64,000 nt of DNA from Streptococcus mitis (GCF_013305725.1 NZ_CP047883.1:847001-911000), one strand, 5' to 3'. Numbered from the stretch's first letter, positions 9,485 to 23,546 are shown. Numbers and translations: made by a program. The notes: generated by a model not told the origin, from the letters alone.

Positions 9485-11047
9485 CTATTCCCACTCAACG
9501 GTTGCAGGTGGTTTACTTGTAATATCGTAGACGATCCGGTTAACGTGATCCACTTCATTTACGATACGTACTGAGATTTTTTGAAGGATTCCCCAAGGAA
9601 TTTTGGCAAAGTCAGCAGTCATACCGTCGATAGAGGTGATGGCACGGATTGCAATCGTGTAGTCATACGTACGACCGTCACCCATAACACCAACTGAACG
9701 AACGCCTGTGTTCACTGTGAAGTATTGCCAAATATCGCGGTCAAGACCAGCTTTAGCGATTTCCTCACGAAGGATTGCGTCTGATTCACGAACAGTTTCT
9801 AGTTTTTCTTCAGTGATTTCGCCCATGACACGAATAGCAAGTCCTGGTCCTGGGAATGGTTGGCACCATACGATGTGGTCTGGCATACCAAGCTCTGTAC
9901 CAAGGGCACGAACTTCGTCCTTGTAAAGAGTGTTAAGTGGTTCGATCAATTCAAACTGCATATCTTCTGGAAGACCACCAACGTTGTGGTGTGACTTGAT
10001 AGTTTGAGCTGTATCTGTACCAGATTCGATAACGTCTGTATAAAGAGTTCCTTGAGCAAGGAATTTCACATCTTTAAGCTTGCTTGCTTCGTCATCAAAT
10101 ACATACACAAATTCATTACCGATGATTTTACGTTTTTGCTCAGGGTCAGAAACGCCAGCAAGTTTGTCAAGGAAACGTTTTGCAGCATCTGCTTTGACAA
10201 TATTCAAACCAAACTTACCACCAAGCATGTCCATAACTTGGTCCGCTTCTCCTTTACGAAGAAGACCGTGGTCTACGAAGATACAGATCAATTGATCGCC
10301 AATCGCTTTTTGGAGAAGAACTCCAACAACTGAAGAGTCAACACCACCTGATAGACCAAGAAGGACACGTTTATCACCGACGGTTTCACGGATTTTTTGG
10401 ATCTGCATATCGATGAAGTTATCCATTGACCAGTCGCCTTTAGCCTTACAGATGTTAAGGGCAAAGTTACGAAGGATGTCATTACCGTATACAGAATGAC
10501 GAACTTCTGGGTGGAATTGGATACCATAGATGTGCTTTTCTGGGTTTTCAATAGCTGCATAAGGACAGTCAGCAGAAGTACCAGTACGAACAAAATCAGC
10601 TGGAATCTCTGTAACAGCATCGCCATGACTCATCAAAACAGTCTGCTCATCTGGTGTTGATTCAAAAAGAGCTGATGGTGTGTGAGTAAGAGTTGATTGA
10701 CCGTATTCACGATTCCCAGCGTCACCTGCAGGAACAACTTTTCCTCCAAGTTTATGGGTCAATAACTGCATACCGTAACAAATTCCCAAAATAGGAATTC
10801 CAAGTTCGAAGATTTCTGGGTCAATATCAAATGAACCATCTTCGTATACAGAGTTTGGACCACCTGAAAGGATAATTCCTACAGGGTTGATTTCACGAAC
10901 TTCAGCAGCTGAAATTTTATGGCTTTTCAGTTCTGAAAAAACACCAATCTCACGGATACGGCGTGAAATCAGCTGGTTGTATTGGCTACCATAGTCCAAT
11001 ACGATGATTTTTTCTACATCTTGCAAATCAGTTGAAATGTTGCTCAT
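9485..11047 (-). CDS. guaA: GMP synthase (glutamine-hydrolysing)
   Basis: Converts XMP to GMP with glutamine-derived ammonia. The 520 aa hold a class I amidotransferase domain first (GICYGMQLL with the nucleophile Cys near residue 94, HPEVRHS with the catalytic His) and the ATP-pyrophosphatase synthase domain with the PP-loop [17 protein letters not shown] near residue 235. The C-terminus ends [18 protein letters not shown], the family end. It is a single-gene unit read away from the divergent GntR gene. I see no guanine riboswitch in the 132-bp divergent spacer. Confidence 0.97.
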   Translation of the reverse strand: MSNISTDLQDVEKIIVLDYGSQYNQLISRRIREIGVFSELKSHKISAAEVREINPVGIILSGGPNSVYEDGSFDIDPEIFELGIPILGICYGMQLLTHKLGGKVVPAGDAGNREYGQSTLTHTPSALFESTPDEQTVLMSHGDAVTEIPADFVRTGTSADCPYAAIENPEKHIYGIQFHPEVRHSVYGNDILRNFALNICKAKGDWSMDNFIDMQIQKIRETVGDKRVLLGLSGGVDSSVVGVLLQKAIGDQLICIFVDHGLLRKGEADQVMDMLGGKFGLNIVKADAAKRFLDKLAGVSDPEQKRKIIGNEFVYVFDDEASKLKDVKFLAQGTLYTDVIESGTDTAQTIKSHHNVGGLPEDMQFELIEPLNTLYKDEVRALGTELGMPDHIVWCQPFPGPGLAIRVMGEITEEKLETVRESDAILREEIAKAGLDRDIWQYFTVNTGVRSVGVMGDGRTYDYTIAIRAITSIDGMTADFAKIPWGILQKISVRIVNEVDHVNRIVYDITSKPPATVEWE

Positions 11048-11129
11048 CTTTTTCCTTTCTCAAAAGAAATATCTTTTTTCAATATTCTATCACAAATAAG
11101 GGCGAATTACCAACTAAACAAGGCGAAGA

Positions 11130-11159
11130 TTGACTTTTTCTAGTTTATTGGGGTACAAT
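11130..11159 (+). promoter_or_regulatory. Promoter of the GntR regulator gene
   Basis: TTGACT at 11130-11135, an 18-bp spacer and TACAAT at 11154-11159, about 20 bp before the start region of the regulator. Confidence 0.65.
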
Positions 11160-11179
11160 AGAGAAAAGATAGAAATGAA

Positions 11180-11887
11180 GTGAAAAATATGCTACCCGCT
11201 TATATGAAAATCCATGATCAGATTAAAAAGGATATTGACGAACATCGTTGGGCAATTGGTGAGAGACTTCCCAGTGAACGAGACTTAGCAGAGCAGTTTG
11301 CGGTCAGTCGCATGACCCTCCGCCAAGCTATATCTCTATTAGTTGAAGAAGGTGTTTTAGAGCGCAGAGTTGGAAGTGGCACCTTTGTATCCAGTACACG
11401 TGTACAAGAAAAGATGCGAGGGACAACCAGTTTTACTGAAATTGTTAAGTCCCAAGGTAAAGTACCCTCTAGCCAACTCATTTCCTACAGAAAAACCATT
11501 CCCAATGAACAGGAAGTTGCCAAGCTAGGAATTTCTCCTACCGAAAATATTATCCGAATGGAACGTGTTCGCTATGCCGACCAAGTTCCTCTGGTTTATG
11601 AAGTTGCTTCTATTCCTGAAAAATTCATTAAGGACTTTAAAAAAGAAGAAATCACCAGTCATTTCTTCCAAACCTTGCAAAAACACGGCTACCGTATAGG
11701 CAAATCTCAACAGACTATTTATGCTCGCCTTGCTAAAGAAAAGATTGCCCACTATTTGGAAGTTGAAAAAGGACATGCTATTCTTGGTTTGACTCAGGTT
11801 TCCTACCTAGAAGACGGGACAGCTTTTGAATACGTGAAAAGTCAGTATGTTGGCGAACGTTTTGAATTTTATCTTGAAAATAACTAG
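11180..11887 (+). CDS. GntR-family (HutC/UTRA) transcriptional regulator
   Basis: A 235-aa repressor-type protein. Residues 8-72 form the GntR winged helix (ERLPSERDLAEQFAVSRMTL, then RQAISLLVEEGVLERRVGSG). Residues about 90-232 form a UTRA ligand-binding domain, as in regulators of amino-sugar or other metabolite genes. The start could be 11180 or the later in-frame ATG at 11189/11204. It is divergent from guaA, the same neighbourhood as in S. pneumoniae as I recall it. The ligand and targets cannot be deduced here. Confidence 0.88.
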   Translation: MKNMLPAYMKIHDQIKKDIDEHRWAIGERLPSERDLAEQFAVSRMTLRQAISLLVEEGVLERRVGSGTFVSSTRVQEKMRGTTSFTEIVKSQGKVPSSQLISYRKTIPNEQEVAKLGISPTENIIRMERVRYADQVPLVYEVASIPEKFIKDFKKEEITSHFFQTLQKHGYRIGKSQQTIYARLAKEKIAHYLEVEKGHAILGLTQVSYLEDGTAFEYVKSQYVGERFEFYLENN

Positions 11888-11908
11888 TCTAGAAAGGCTA
11901 GATTTTTT
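11888..11908 (+). terminator. Short terminator after the GntR gene
   Basis: Small hairpin TCTAG-AAAGG-CTAGA followed by six Ts, starting at the gene's stop. The stem is only 5 bp, so strength is doubtful. Confidence 0.5.
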
Positions 11909-12025
11909 GCTTTCTTAAAAGTTTAGAATTGTCAAAACAATCTGTCTAGGCTTGATTTTATGGCTTATTTACTATAAAATGAGAAGGAAAAACGTCAAAC
12001 TTTTATATTGCAAATAGGAGAAAAC

Positions 12026-13312
12026 ATGACAAAAACATTAAAACGTCCTGAGGTTTTATCACCTGCAGGAACTTTAGAGAAGCTAAAAGTAGCTGTTCAA
12101 TATGGAGCGGATGCTGTCTTTATCGGTGGTCAGGCCTATGGTCTTCGTAGCCGTGCCGGAAACTTTACCTTTGAACAGATGGAAGAAGGTGTCCAATTTG
12201 CGGCCAAGTACGGTGCTAAGGTTTATGTAGCTGCAAACATGGTGATGCACGAAGGAAATGAGGAGGGAGCTGGTGAGTGGTTCCGTAAACTGCGTGATAT
12301 CGGGATTGCAGCAGTTATCGTATCTGACCCAGCTTTGATTATGATTGCAGCGACTGAAGCACCAGGTCTTGAAATCCACCTTTCTACCCAAGCAAGTGCC
12401 ACCAACTATGAAACCCTTGAGTTCTGGAAAGAACTGGGCTTGACTCGTGTCGTTTTGGCGCGTGAGGTTTCGATGGAAGAATTAGCTGAAATCCGCAAAC
12501 GTACAGATGTTGAGATTGAAGCCTTTGTCCACGGAGCCATGTGTATTTCTTACTCTGGTCGTTGTACTCTTTCAAACCACATGAGTATGCGTGATGCTAA
12601 CCGTGGTGGTTGCTCTCAGTCTTGCCGTTGGAAGTATGATCTTTATGATATGCCATTTGGGAAAGAACGTAAGAGCTTGAAAGGGGAAATCCCAGAAGAA
12701 TTTTCAATGTCAGCTGTTGACATGTCTATGATTGACCACATTCCAGATATGATTGAAAATGGAGTAGACAGTCTGAAGATAGAAGGACGTATGAAGTCTA
12801 TTCACTATGTTTCAACTGTAACCAACTGCTACAAGGCAGCTGTTGATGCCTATCTAGAAAGTCCAGAGAAGTTTGAAGCAATTAAGCAAGACTTGATTGA
12901 TGAGATGTGGAAGGTCGCCCAACGTGAATTAGCAACAGGTTTCTACTATGGTACACCATCTGAAAATGAGCAGTTGTTTGGTGCTCGTCGTAAAATTCCT
13001 GAGTACAAGTTTGTTGCTGAAGTCGTTGATTATGATGATGCAACACAAACAGCAACCATTCGTCAACGGAATGTCATTAACGAAGGCGACCAAGTTGAGT
13101 TTTATGGCCCAGGTTTCCGTCATTTTGAAACTTATATAGAAGATTTGCACGATGCCAAAGGCAATAAAATCGACCGTGCTCCAAATCCAATGGAACTTTT
13201 GACAATCAAGGTTCCACAACCTGTTCAAGCAGGAGACATGGTTCGAGCTCTCAAAGAAGGTCTTATCAATCTTTATAAGGAAGATGGAACCAGCGTCACA
13301 GTTCGAGCTTAA
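12026..13312 (+). CDS. U32 peptidase-family protein (TrhP-like, tRNA hydroxylation)
   Basis: A 428-aa protein with the U32 signature: PEVLSPAGTLEKLKVAVQYG at the N-terminus, then EAFVHGAMCISYSGRCTLSN and NRGGCSQSCRWKYD with the conserved cysteines near residues 170-200, and DSLKIEGRMKS. Bacterial relatives (E. coli TrhP/YegQ, B. subtilis YrrO/TrhP2) act in 5-hydroxyuridine formation at tRNA position 34; proteolysis is no longer the favoured role. The frame opens at 12008, but the start at 12026 is preceded by AGGAGA at good spacing. It stands alone, with a terminator downstream. Confidence 0.88.
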   Translation: MTKTLKRPEVLSPAGTLEKLKVAVQYGADAVFIGGQAYGLRSRAGNFTFEQMEEGVQFAAKYGAKVYVAANMVMHEGNEEGAGEWFRKLRDIGIAAVIVSDPALIMIAATEAPGLEIHLSTQASATNYETLEFWKELGLTRVVLAREVSMEELAEIRKRTDVEIEAFVHGAMCISYSGRCTLSNHMSMRDANRGGCSQSCRWKYDLYDMPFGKERKSLKGEIPEEFSMSAVDMSMIDHIPDMIENGVDSLKIEGRMKSIHYVSTVTNCYKAAVDAYLESPEKFEAIKQDLIDEMWKVAQRELATGFYYGTPSENEQLFGARRKIPEYKFVAEVVDYDDATQTATIRQRNVINEGDQVEFYGPGFRHFETYIEDLHDAKGNKIDRAPNPMELLTIKVPQPVQAGDMVRALKEGLINLYKEDGTSVTVRA

Positions 13313-13401
13313 TAAGCATGAAGGAAATGAATGATTTCTGGTTGCTTTCCCTTTAAGTCGAGTCACTAAAAGAAAAGAAGTTGAAAAATATATTAAATTC
13401 C

Positions 13402-13428
13402 ATCCGAGATTTCATCTCGGATTTTTTC
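13402..13428 (+). terminator. Terminator after the U32 gene
   Basis: Perfect 9-bp stem ATCCGAGAT / ATCTCGGAT with a 3-base loop and six Ts. Confidence 0.88.
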
Positions 13429-13492
13429 ATTATTTTTCAGAAAGGTCTAGATAATGGACGGATTTATTACAATTTTTTTCCAAAGTTTTCTA

Positions 13493-13498
13493 TATAAT
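13493..13498 (+). promoter_or_regulatory. Possible upstream -10 box of the atp operon
   Basis: TATAAT inside TTTTCTATATAATAGACTC, 127 bp before atpE, but the position 17 bp upstream (CAATTT) is a poor -35. It may be a second, weaker or activated promoter. Confidence 0.35.
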
Positions 13499-13560
13499 AG
13501 ACTCAAAAATAGTAAAATTGAAAATAATTTCCGTTAAGCGCTTTAAATGTTGGTAAAAAG

Positions 13561-13589
13561 TTGACAAATCCAATTTTTAGGACTAAACT
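13561..13589 (+). promoter_or_regulatory. Promoter of the ATP synthase operon
   Basis: Consensus TTGACA (13561-13566), 17-bp spacer, TAAACT (13584-13589), about 35 bp before atpE and its AAGGAG ribosome site. Confidence 0.7.
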
Positions 13590-13624
13590 AAGTAAGTAAA
13601 TTTTAATTAAAAGGAGAATTCGTC

Positions 13625-13825
13625 ATGAATTTAACATTTTTCGGTCTATGTCTTGCCTGTATGGGTGTATCTCTTGGTGAAGGTATGTTGATGAACGGTT
13701 TGTTGAAATCAGTTGCTCGCCAACCAGATATCATCTCAGAACTACGTAGTTTGATGATCCTAGGGGTTGCCTTTATTGAAGGTACTTTCTTCGTTACTCT
13801 TGTCTTTTCATTTATCATCAAATAA
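13625..13825 (+). CDS. atpE: F1Fo ATP synthase subunit c
   Basis: Proteolipid ring subunit of Fo that carries protons. The 66 aa form a hairpin of two membrane helices (about residues 3-24 and 44-65) joined by the polar loop ARQPDII. The proton-carrying acid is the Glu in AFIEGTFF (residue 52). In pneumococci the homologous subunit is the optochin target. It is the first gene of the operon, the standard streptococcal order, preceded by AAGGAG. Confidence 0.95.
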   Translation: MNLTFFGLCLACMGVSLGEGMLMNGLLKSVARQPDIISELRSLMILGVAFIEGTFFVTLVFSFIIK

Positions 13826-13858
13826 AAGAAGTATAAATTGAAAAAGGGAGGATTTTAG

Positions 13859-14569
13859 ATGGAAGAAAGTATTAATCCAACCATCAATATTGGTCCTGTT
13901 ACCTTTAATTTAACCATAGTAGTTTTGACTTTGTTGACTGTAGCACTTATTTTTGGCTTTATTTATTGGGCAACTCGAAATATGACTTTGAGACCCACAG
14001 GAAAACAAAATGTATTAGAGTATTTATTTGATTTTGTTGTTGGATTTACAAAATCAAACCTTGGTCCAATGATAAAGGATTATTCTCTCTTTTATTTCTG
14101 TTTATTCCTATTTATGGCCATTGCAAATAATATTGGCTTAATGGCTAGAATTCAGACTACAGATGGTGTAAATCTTTGGACCTCACCAACAGCAAATTTG
14201 TCATTTGACTTGGTCTTGTCTTTTACAATTATCTTAATGACACACGTAGAAGGAATTCGTCGTCGTGGAATCAAAAAGTATTTAAAAGCATTTGTAACAC
14301 CAGGTTTTATGACACCAATGAATCTCTTGGAAGAAGTTACCAATCTCCTTTCACTTGCATTGCGGGTATTTGGTAATATCTTTGCAGGGGAAGTGATGGC
14401 AAGTATGTTAGTCCTACTTTCTCATCAGGCCTTCTATTGGTACCCTATTGCTTTTGGAACAAATCTAATCTGGACTGCATTTTCTGTTTTTATTTCTTGT
14501 GTACAAGCATATGTATTTACATTGTTATCTTCAATGTACCTAGGAAATAAAATTAATGATGAAGAATAG
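13859..14569 (+). CDS. atpB: F1Fo ATP synthase subunit a
   Basis: Membrane stator subunit forming the proton half-channels against the c ring. The 236 aa carry five to six hydrophobic segments. The conserved helix [20 protein letters not shown] includes the essential Arg (LRVFGN, near residue 166). A GGGAGG site lies just upstream of the ATG, and atpF follows 13 bp downstream. Confidence 0.94.
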   Translation: MEESINPTINIGPVTFNLTIVVLTLLTVALIFGFIYWATRNMTLRPTGKQNVLEYLFDFVVGFTKSNLGPMIKDYSLFYFCLFLFMAIANNIGLMARIQTTDGVNLWTSPTANLSFDLVLSFTIILMTHVEGIRRRGIKKYLKAFVTPGFMTPMNLLEEVTNLLSLALRVFGNIFAGEVMASMLVLLSHQAFYWYPIAFGTNLIWTAFSVFISCVQAYVFTLLSSMYLGNKINDEE

Positions 14570-14582
14570 AAAGGAGTAGTTT

Positions 14583-15076
14583 ATGAATGTAACAGTAGGT
14601 GAATTACTTGGTGATTTTATACTAATCGCTGGTTCCTTTATTCTCTTGCTAGTCTTGGTTAAGAAATATGCTTGGTCAAATTTGACTAGTATTTTCGAAC
14701 AAAGAGCAGAAAAAATTGCAGCAGATATTGACGGAGCTGAACAAGCACGTCAAAAAGCAGAAGTATTGGCTCAAAAACGCGAAGATGAATTGGCTGGTAG
14801 CCGTAAAGAAGCTAAGACAATCATTGAGAATGCGAAAGAAACAGCTGAGAAAAGCAAAGCTAGTATTTTAGCAGATGCTAAGCTAGAAGCAGGACGCTTG
14901 AAAGAAAAAGCGAACCAAGAAATTGCTCAAAATAAAGCTGAAGCTTTACAAAGCGTTAAGGGTGAGGTAGCAGATTTGACAATCAGCCTGGCTGGTAAAA
15001 TCATCTCACAAAACCTTGACGGTCATGCCCATAAAGAACTCATTGATCAGTATATCGATCAGTTAGGAGAAGCTTA

Positions 15077-15077
<1 letters not shown>
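14583..15077 (+). CDS. atpF: F1Fo ATP synthase subunit b
   Basis: Peripheral stalk subunit: one N-terminal membrane helix (about residues 8-28) followed by a long charged alpha-helical coiled coil rich in Ala, Lys and Glu ([20 protein letters not shown] onward). The 164 aa are normal for streptococci. Its stop overlaps the atpH start (TAATGG), so the two are coupled. Confidence 0.94.
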
Positions 15078-17133
<2,056 letters not shown>

Positions 17134-17148
17134 GAATAGAGGTGTCAG

Positions 17149-18027
17149 ATGGCAGTATCTCTAAATGATATTAAAACAAAAATCGCCTCAACAAAAAATA
17201 CGAGTCAAATCACTAATGCCATGCAAATGGTATCAGCTGCTAAGCTAGGTCGCTCTGAAGAAGCTGCTCGCAACTTCCAAGTTTACGCTCAGAAAGTTCG
17301 CAAGCTCTTGACAGATATTCTTCATGGTAATGGATCTGGTGGCTCAACCAATCCGATGTTGATTAGCCGTCCTGTCAAGAAGACAGGCTATATCGTCATC
17401 ACTTCAGACCGTGGTTTAGTTGGAGGTTATAATTCCTCTATTCTGAAAGCCGTTATGGAGTTGAAAGAAGAATACCATCCAGACGGTACAGGTTTTGAAA
17501 TGATCTGTATCGGTGGAATGGGAGCTGATTTCTTTAAGGCTCGTGGTATTCAACCACTTTATGAACTACGTGGCTTGGCGGATCAACCTAGCTTTGATGA
17601 AGTTCGTAAGATTATTTCAAAAACAGTTGAAATGTATCAAAATGAACTTTTTGATGAACTCTATGTCTGCTACAACCACCATGTCAATACGCTAACTAGT
17701 CAAATGCGTGTGGAGCAAATGCTTCCGATTGTTGACTTGGATCCAAATGAAGCGGATGACAGTTACAGCTTGACCTTTGAATTGGAAACTAGCCGAGAAG
17801 AAATTTTGGAGCAGTTGTTGCCTCAGTTTGCAGAAAGTATGATTTATGGTGCTATTATCGACGCTAAGACAGCCGAAAATGCTGCGGGTATGACAGCCAT
17901 GCAAACAGCGACAGATAATGCTAAAAAAGTCATTAATGATTTGACAATTCAGTATAACCGTGCCAGACAGGCGGCGATTACACAAGAAATTACAGAAATC
18001 GTAGCAGGAGCTAGTGCCCTAGAATAG
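17149..18027 (+). CDS. atpG: F1Fo ATP synthase subunit gamma
   Basis: Central rotor shaft of F1, 292 aa. It begins [20 protein letters not shown] and ends [20 protein letters not shown]; both terminal helices form the coiled-coil axle and carry the family signature at the C-terminus. AGAGGTG lies upstream of ATG. Confidence 0.95.
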   Translation: MAVSLNDIKTKIASTKNTSQITNAMQMVSAAKLGRSEEAARNFQVYAQKVRKLLTDILHGNGSGGSTNPMLISRPVKKTGYIVITSDRGLVGGYNSSILKAVMELKEEYHPDGTGFEMICIGGMGADFFKARGIQPLYELRGLADQPSFDEVRKIISKTVEMYQNELFDELYVCYNHHVNTLTSQMRVEQMLPIVDLDPNEADDSYSLTFELETSREEILEQLLPQFAESMIYGAIIDAKTAENAAGMTAMQTATDNAKKVINDLTIQYNRARQAAITQEITEIVAGASALE

Positions 18028-19519
<1,492 letters not shown>

Positions 19520-19529
19520 GAGGTGATCT

Positions 19530-19949
19530 ATGGCTCAGTTAACTGTCCAGATCGTGACACCAGATGGTCTCGTCTATGATCACCATGCCAGCTATGTATC
19601 AGTTCGAACTCTGGATGGTGAGATGGGAATCTTGCCACGACATGAAAATATGATTGCAGTTTTAGCAGTTGATGAGGTTAAGGTTAAACGTTTAGATGAT
19701 GAAAATCACGTGAACTGGATTGCAGTGAACGGAGGCGTTATCGAAGTTGCTAATGGTGTTATCACAATCGTTGCTGACTCTGCAGAACGTGCTCGTGATA
19801 TCGACGTTAGTCGCGCAGAACGTGCCAAACTTCGAGCAGAGCGTGAAATTGAAGAAGCACAAGACAAACACTTGATTGACCAAGAACGTCGTGCGAAGAT
19901 TGCACTGCAACGCGCCATTAACCGTATTAATGTCGGAAATAGACTATAA
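19530..19949 (+). CDS. atpC: F1Fo ATP synthase subunit epsilon
   Basis: Regulatory central-stalk subunit, 139 aa: an N-terminal beta sandwich ([32 protein letters not shown]) and a C-terminal two-helix hairpin ([20 protein letters not shown]). Last gene of the operon, followed by a strong terminator. Confidence 0.95.
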   Translation: MAQLTVQIVTPDGLVYDHHASYVSVRTLDGEMGILPRHENMIAVLAVDEVKVKRLDDENHVNWIAVNGGVIEVANGVITIVADSAERARDIDVSRAERAKLRAEREIEEAQDKHLIDQERRAKIALQRAINRINVGNRL

Positions 19950-19952
19950 GAA

Positions 19953-19986
19953 AAAAATGAACTTGGTAACTCAAGTTCATTTTTTA
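19953..19986 (+). terminator. Terminator of the atp operon, shared with the convergent gene
   Basis: Perfect stem ATGAACTTG / CAAGTTCAT with A-rich left and T-rich right flanks, usable from both strands, between atpC and the convergent lactonase gene. Confidence 0.9.
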
Positions 19987-19993
19987 TGGTTTC

Positions 19994-21007
19994 TTAAGGG
20001 GCAAAACTGATGCAGACTGCTTCTGGTACATGGAAGTCGTTAGAAAGTTCTGCTAGACGACCGGTTTCAGGATTGCGTTTAAAGACGGTTGCATTGTCAG
20101 AGTCTTGATGGACAGCAATGACAAATTCTTGATCCGGGGTCAAATCAAAATCACGTGGAGTCTGACCATGTGTCGGAACGATTTCTAATAACTCTAAGCT
20201 ACCGTCCGCAAGAATTGTATATGCTGCGATAGAATCATGACCACGGTTAGAAGCGTAGAGGTATTTACCATCTTTAGAGAGACGAATAGCAGCAGTACCA
20301 TTAAAGCCTTTATAACCGTCTGGTAGAGTTGAAATGACTTGCATGCGTTCAAATTCGCCAACACCATCGTAGATTAAGACTTCAATAGTGCTATTGAGTT
20401 CACAAATCAGATAAGCGATTTTATAGTGGTTATGGAAAATGATATGACGTGAGCCTGCTCCTGACTGGCTGTGATATGTATAGAGTTTAGATAATTTCCC
20501 TTCTTGATCAAGGTCATAGGTGATGACTTGGTCAGTTCCTAAATCACAAGTCACTAGATAGTGGTCAGGTGTTAAATCTGTAAAGTGAACATGGGGAGAA
20601 GCTTGATTCTCATGTGGACCTTGGCCACTGTGTTGATCAACATCACTAAGTAGAAGACGACCACCTTCCTGACGTTTATAAACAAGGACCTGTCCCTTGT
20701 GGTAGTTTGCTGCGTAAATCAAATCACGCTCTTCATCAACGGCAACATAACAGTGGGGGGCTCCCTCTTCAACGACATGATTCAATAAGGTACCATTAGT
20801 TTGATAGGCTGCAATTCCCCCCTTATCATCTTGACTACCAACAGTGTATAAATGTTGGTGCTGGTCAAAGGCAAGGTAGGTTGGACTTGGTTCAGCTGCA
20901 AAAAGTTCTAGATTTGAAAGCTGCCCAGTTTCTGTATCAAAGTCTGCCTTGTAAATCCCTTGGGAAGTCCGACGTGTGTAAGTTCCAAAATAAACAGTTT
21001 CTTTCAT
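19994..21007 (-). CDS. Lactonase-family 6-phosphogluconolactonase (beta-propeller)
   Basis: A 337-aa cytosolic protein of the YbhE/Pgl seven-bladed propeller family, which hydrolyses 6-phosphogluconolactone in the pentose phosphate route. Typical stretches: ETVYFGTYTRRTSQGIYKAD at the N-terminus, AAEPSPTYLAFDQ, PHCYVAVD, GQGPHENQASPHVHF and LYASNRGHDSIAAYTI. Regular spacing of G-Y/A-N motifs fits blade repeats. Streptococcal members have also been annotated only as hypothetical, so substrate is inferred. Confidence 0.8.
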   Translation of the reverse strand: MKETVYFGTYTRRTSQGIYKADFDTETGQLSNLELFAAEPSPTYLAFDQHQHLYTVGSQDDKGGIAAYQTNGTLLNHVVEEGAPHCYVAVDEERDLIYAANYHKGQVLVYKRQEGGRLLLSDVDQHSGQGPHENQASPHVHFTDLTPDHYLVTCDLGTDQVITYDLDQEGKLSKLYTYHSQSGAGSRHIIFHNHYKIAYLICELNSTIEVLIYDGVGEFERMQVISTLPDGYKGFNGTAAIRLSKDGKYLYASNRGHDSIAAYTILADGSLELLEIVPTHGQTPRDFDLTPDQEFVIAVHQDSDNATVFKRNPETGRLAELSNDFHVPEAVCISFAP

Positions 21008-21125
21008 GACTATACCTCTTTATAAAGATAATACTATTATATCACAAAATAGATTCACAATATGATATGCGGTACAATTCAATGGTATGTAAGCACTTTA
21101 AAAAAGAGTTATTTTGATCTAAAAA

Positions 21126-21134
21126 TGGTATAAT
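21126..21134 (+). promoter_or_regulatory. Extended -10 promoter of the AI-2E family gene
   Basis: TGGTATAAT, an extended -10 box, 27 bp before the ATG; no convincing -35. Confidence 0.55.
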
Positions 21135-21160
21135 GAGAGAACAATAGAAAGGAAGTATTT

Positions 21161-22327
21161 ATGGAGCAAAAAGAGAAACATTTTAGCCTATCTTGGTTTT
21201 TCAAGTGGTTTTTGGATAACAAGGCAATTACGGTATTTTTGGTAACCTTATTATTAGGACTGAATCTTTTTATTTTAAGTAAGATTAGTTTTCTATTTTC
21301 ACCTGTTTTAGACTTTTTGGCAGTCGTGATGTTGCCAGTCATTCTATCTGGTTTACTATACTATTTATTAAATCCTATAGTTGATTGGATGGAGAAACAC
21401 AAAATCAATCGTGTTATAGCGATTAGTATTGTCTTTGTCATCATCGCTCTCTTTATCATTTGGGGCTTGGCAGTAGCTATTCCAAATCTGCAACGTCAAG
21501 TTTTAACATTTGCAAGAAATGTACCAATCTACCTTGAAGATGCTGATCGAGTTATTGATGATTTGGTAACTAAGCGTTTACCAGATGATTTCAGACCTCA
21601 GTTAGAACAAGTTTTGACAAACTTCTCAAGTCAGGCTACAGTTTGGGCAAGTAAAGTTTCTTCTCAGGCAGTCAACTGGGTGAGCGCCTTTATTAGCGGG
21701 GCTTCTCAAGTGATTGTTGCCTTGATTATCGTTCCGTTCATGCTCTTTTATCTTTTGCGTGATGGGAAAGGCCTACGTCACTATTTGACCCAATTCATGC
21801 CAACGAAATTGAAAGAACCTGTTGGACAAGTTTTATCAGATGTGAATCAGCAGTTGTCTAATTATGTTAGAGGACAAGTAACAGTGGCTATTATTGTAGC
21901 AGTAATGTTTATCATCTTCTTCAAGATTATTGGTCTACGCTATGCGGTTACACTGGGGATTACTGCTGGTATTCTAAATCTGGTTCCTTATTTGGGTAGT
22001 TTCCTAGCCATGCTTCCTGCCCTAGTATTGGGCTTGATTGCTGGGCCAGTTATGCTTTTAAAAGTAGTGATTGTCTTTATCGTAGAACAAACTATTGAAG
22101 GTCGTTTTGTCTCTCCATTGATTTTGGGAAGTCAATTAAACATCCATCCCATTAATGTTCTCTTTGTTTTGTTAACTTCAGGATCCATGTTTGGTATCTG
22201 GGGAGTCTTGCTCGGTATTCCGGTTTATGCTTCTGCTAAAGTTGTCATTTCAGCCATTTTTGAATGGTATAAGGTAGTCAGTGGCCTATATGAACTAGAG
22301 GGAGAGGAAGATAAGAGTGAACAATAG
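21161..22327 (+). CDS. AI-2E family transporter (PF01594-type permease)
   Basis: A 388-aa membrane protein with about eight hydrophobic segments: two near the N-terminus (about 22-44 and 46-70), one at 80-100, a soluble middle region with helices (about 110-180), and a C-terminal bundle. AGILNLVPYLGSFLAMLPAL and EGRFVSPLILGSQLNIHP are signatures of the YdbI/TqsA family. The name reflects one E. coli member linked to autoinducer-2 export; the substrate here is unknown. It overlaps the next gene by 11 bp. Confidence 0.85.
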   Translation: MEQKEKHFSLSWFFKWFLDNKAITVFLVTLLLGLNLFILSKISFLFSPVLDFLAVVMLPVILSGLLYYLLNPIVDWMEKHKINRVIAISIVFVIIALFIIWGLAVAIPNLQRQVLTFARNVPIYLEDADRVIDDLVTKRLPDDFRPQLEQVLTNFSSQATVWASKVSSQAVNWVSAFISGASQVIVALIIVPFMLFYLLRDGKGLRHYLTQFMPTKLKEPVGQVLSDVNQQLSNYVRGQVTVAIIVAVMFIIFFKIIGLRYAVTLGITAGILNLVPYLGSFLAMLPALVLGLIAGPVMLLKVVIVFIVEQTIEGRFVSPLILGSQLNIHPINVLFVLLTSGSMFGIWGVLLGIPVYASAKVVISAIFEWYKVVSGLYELEGEEDKSEQ

Positions 22328-23546
22328 TCAACAGATGTTACAGGCTTTGGAGGAGCAAGATTTAACCAAGGCTGAGCACTATTTCGTCAAAGCTTTAGAA
22401 AATGATCCAAGTGACCTTCTGTATGAGTTGGCAACTTATCTTGAAGGGATTGGTTTTTATCCTCAGGCCAAGGAAATTTACTTGAAAATTGTAGAAAATT
22501 TTCCAGAGGTTCATCTTAATCTAGCAGCTATTGCTAGTGAGGATGGTCAAATCGAAGAAGCCTTTGCTTATCTTGAGGAAATCCAAGCTGACAGTGACTG
22601 GTATGTTTCGGCTTTGGCTCTGAAGGCAGACCTTTACCAGTTGGAAGGTTTGACAGATGTGGCGCGTGAGAAATTATTGGAGGCCTTGACTTACTCAGAA
22701 GATCCTCTCTTGATATTGGGATTAGCAGAGTTGGATAGTGAGTTGGAAAATTATCAAGAGGCCATTCAAGGCTATTCCCAGTTAGATAATCGTACTATTT
22801 ATGAGCAAACAGGCATTTCCACCTATCAACGGATTGGCTTTGCCTATGCCCAGTTAGGGAAATTTGAAACGGCTACAGAGTTTTTAGAAAAAGCCCTGGA
22901 GTTAGAATACGATGACTTAACAGCTTTTGAGTTAGCCAGTCTTTACTTTGATCAAGAAGAATACCAAAAAGCTGTCCTCTACTTTAAGCAGCTTGATACC
23001 ATTTCACCTGACTTTGAAGGCTATGAGTATGGTTATAGTCAGGCCTTGCATAAGGAACATCAGGTTCAAGAAGCCCTGCGTATCGCTAAGCAAGGCTTGG
23101 AGAAAAATCCTTTTGAAACAAGACTCTTGTTAGCAGCTTCACAATTTTCTTATGAATTACATGATGCCAGTGGTGCAGAAAACTACCTCCTTACTGCAAA
23201 AGAAGACGCTGAGGATACAGAAGAAATTTTACTCCGTCTAGCAACTATTTATCTAGAACAGGAACGTTATGAAGACATTCTAGACTTGCAAAGTGAGGAG
23301 CCAGAAAATCTCTTGACTAAGTGGATGATTGCTCGTTCTTATCAAGAGATGGACGATTTGGATACTGCCTACGAGCATTACCAAGAGTTGGCAGGAGATT
23401 TGAAAAACAATCCAGAATTTCTGGAACACTATATCTATCTCTTGCGTGAATTGGGCTACTTTGAGGAAGCAAAAGTCAATGCTCAAGCTTACTTAAAACT
23501 GGTTCCAGATGATGTGCAAATGCAAGAACTATTTGAGAGATTGTAA
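22317..23546 (+). CDS. Tetratricopeptide-repeat protein
   Basis: A 409-aa soluble protein made of about ten TPR units from residue 1 to the end (for example LEYDDLTAFELASLYFDQEE, YQKAVLYFKQLDTISPDFEG). It starts with GTG at 22317, 11 bp inside the upstream gene, after GGGAGAGGAAG. TPR proteins act as protein-protein scaffolds; no catalytic domain is present. Translational coupling to the AI-2E permease suggests a shared process. Confidence 0.82.
   Translation: MNNSQQMLQALEEQDLTKAEHYFVKALENDPSDLLYELATYLEGIGFYPQAKEIYLKIVENFPEVHLNLAAIASEDGQIEEAFAYLEEIQADSDWYVSALALKADLYQLEGLTDVAREKLLEALTYSEDPLLILGLAELDSELENYQEAIQGYSQLDNRTIYEQTGISTYQRIGFAYAQLGKFETATEFLEKALELEYDDLTAFELASLYFDQEEYQKAVLYFKQLDTISPDFEGYEYGYSQALHKEHQVQEALRIAKQGLEKNPFETRLLLAASQFSYELHDASGAENYLLTAKEDAEDTEEILLRLATIYLEQERYEDILDLQSEEPENLLTKWMIARSYQEMDDLDTAYEHYQELAGDLKNNPEFLEHYIYLLRELGYFEEAKVNAQAYLKLVPDDVQMQELFERL

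Noticed and set aside
9485..11180. Guanine riboswitch before guaA
   Set aside because: The short divergent spacer lacks the purine aptamer core sequences and has no room for an expression platform.
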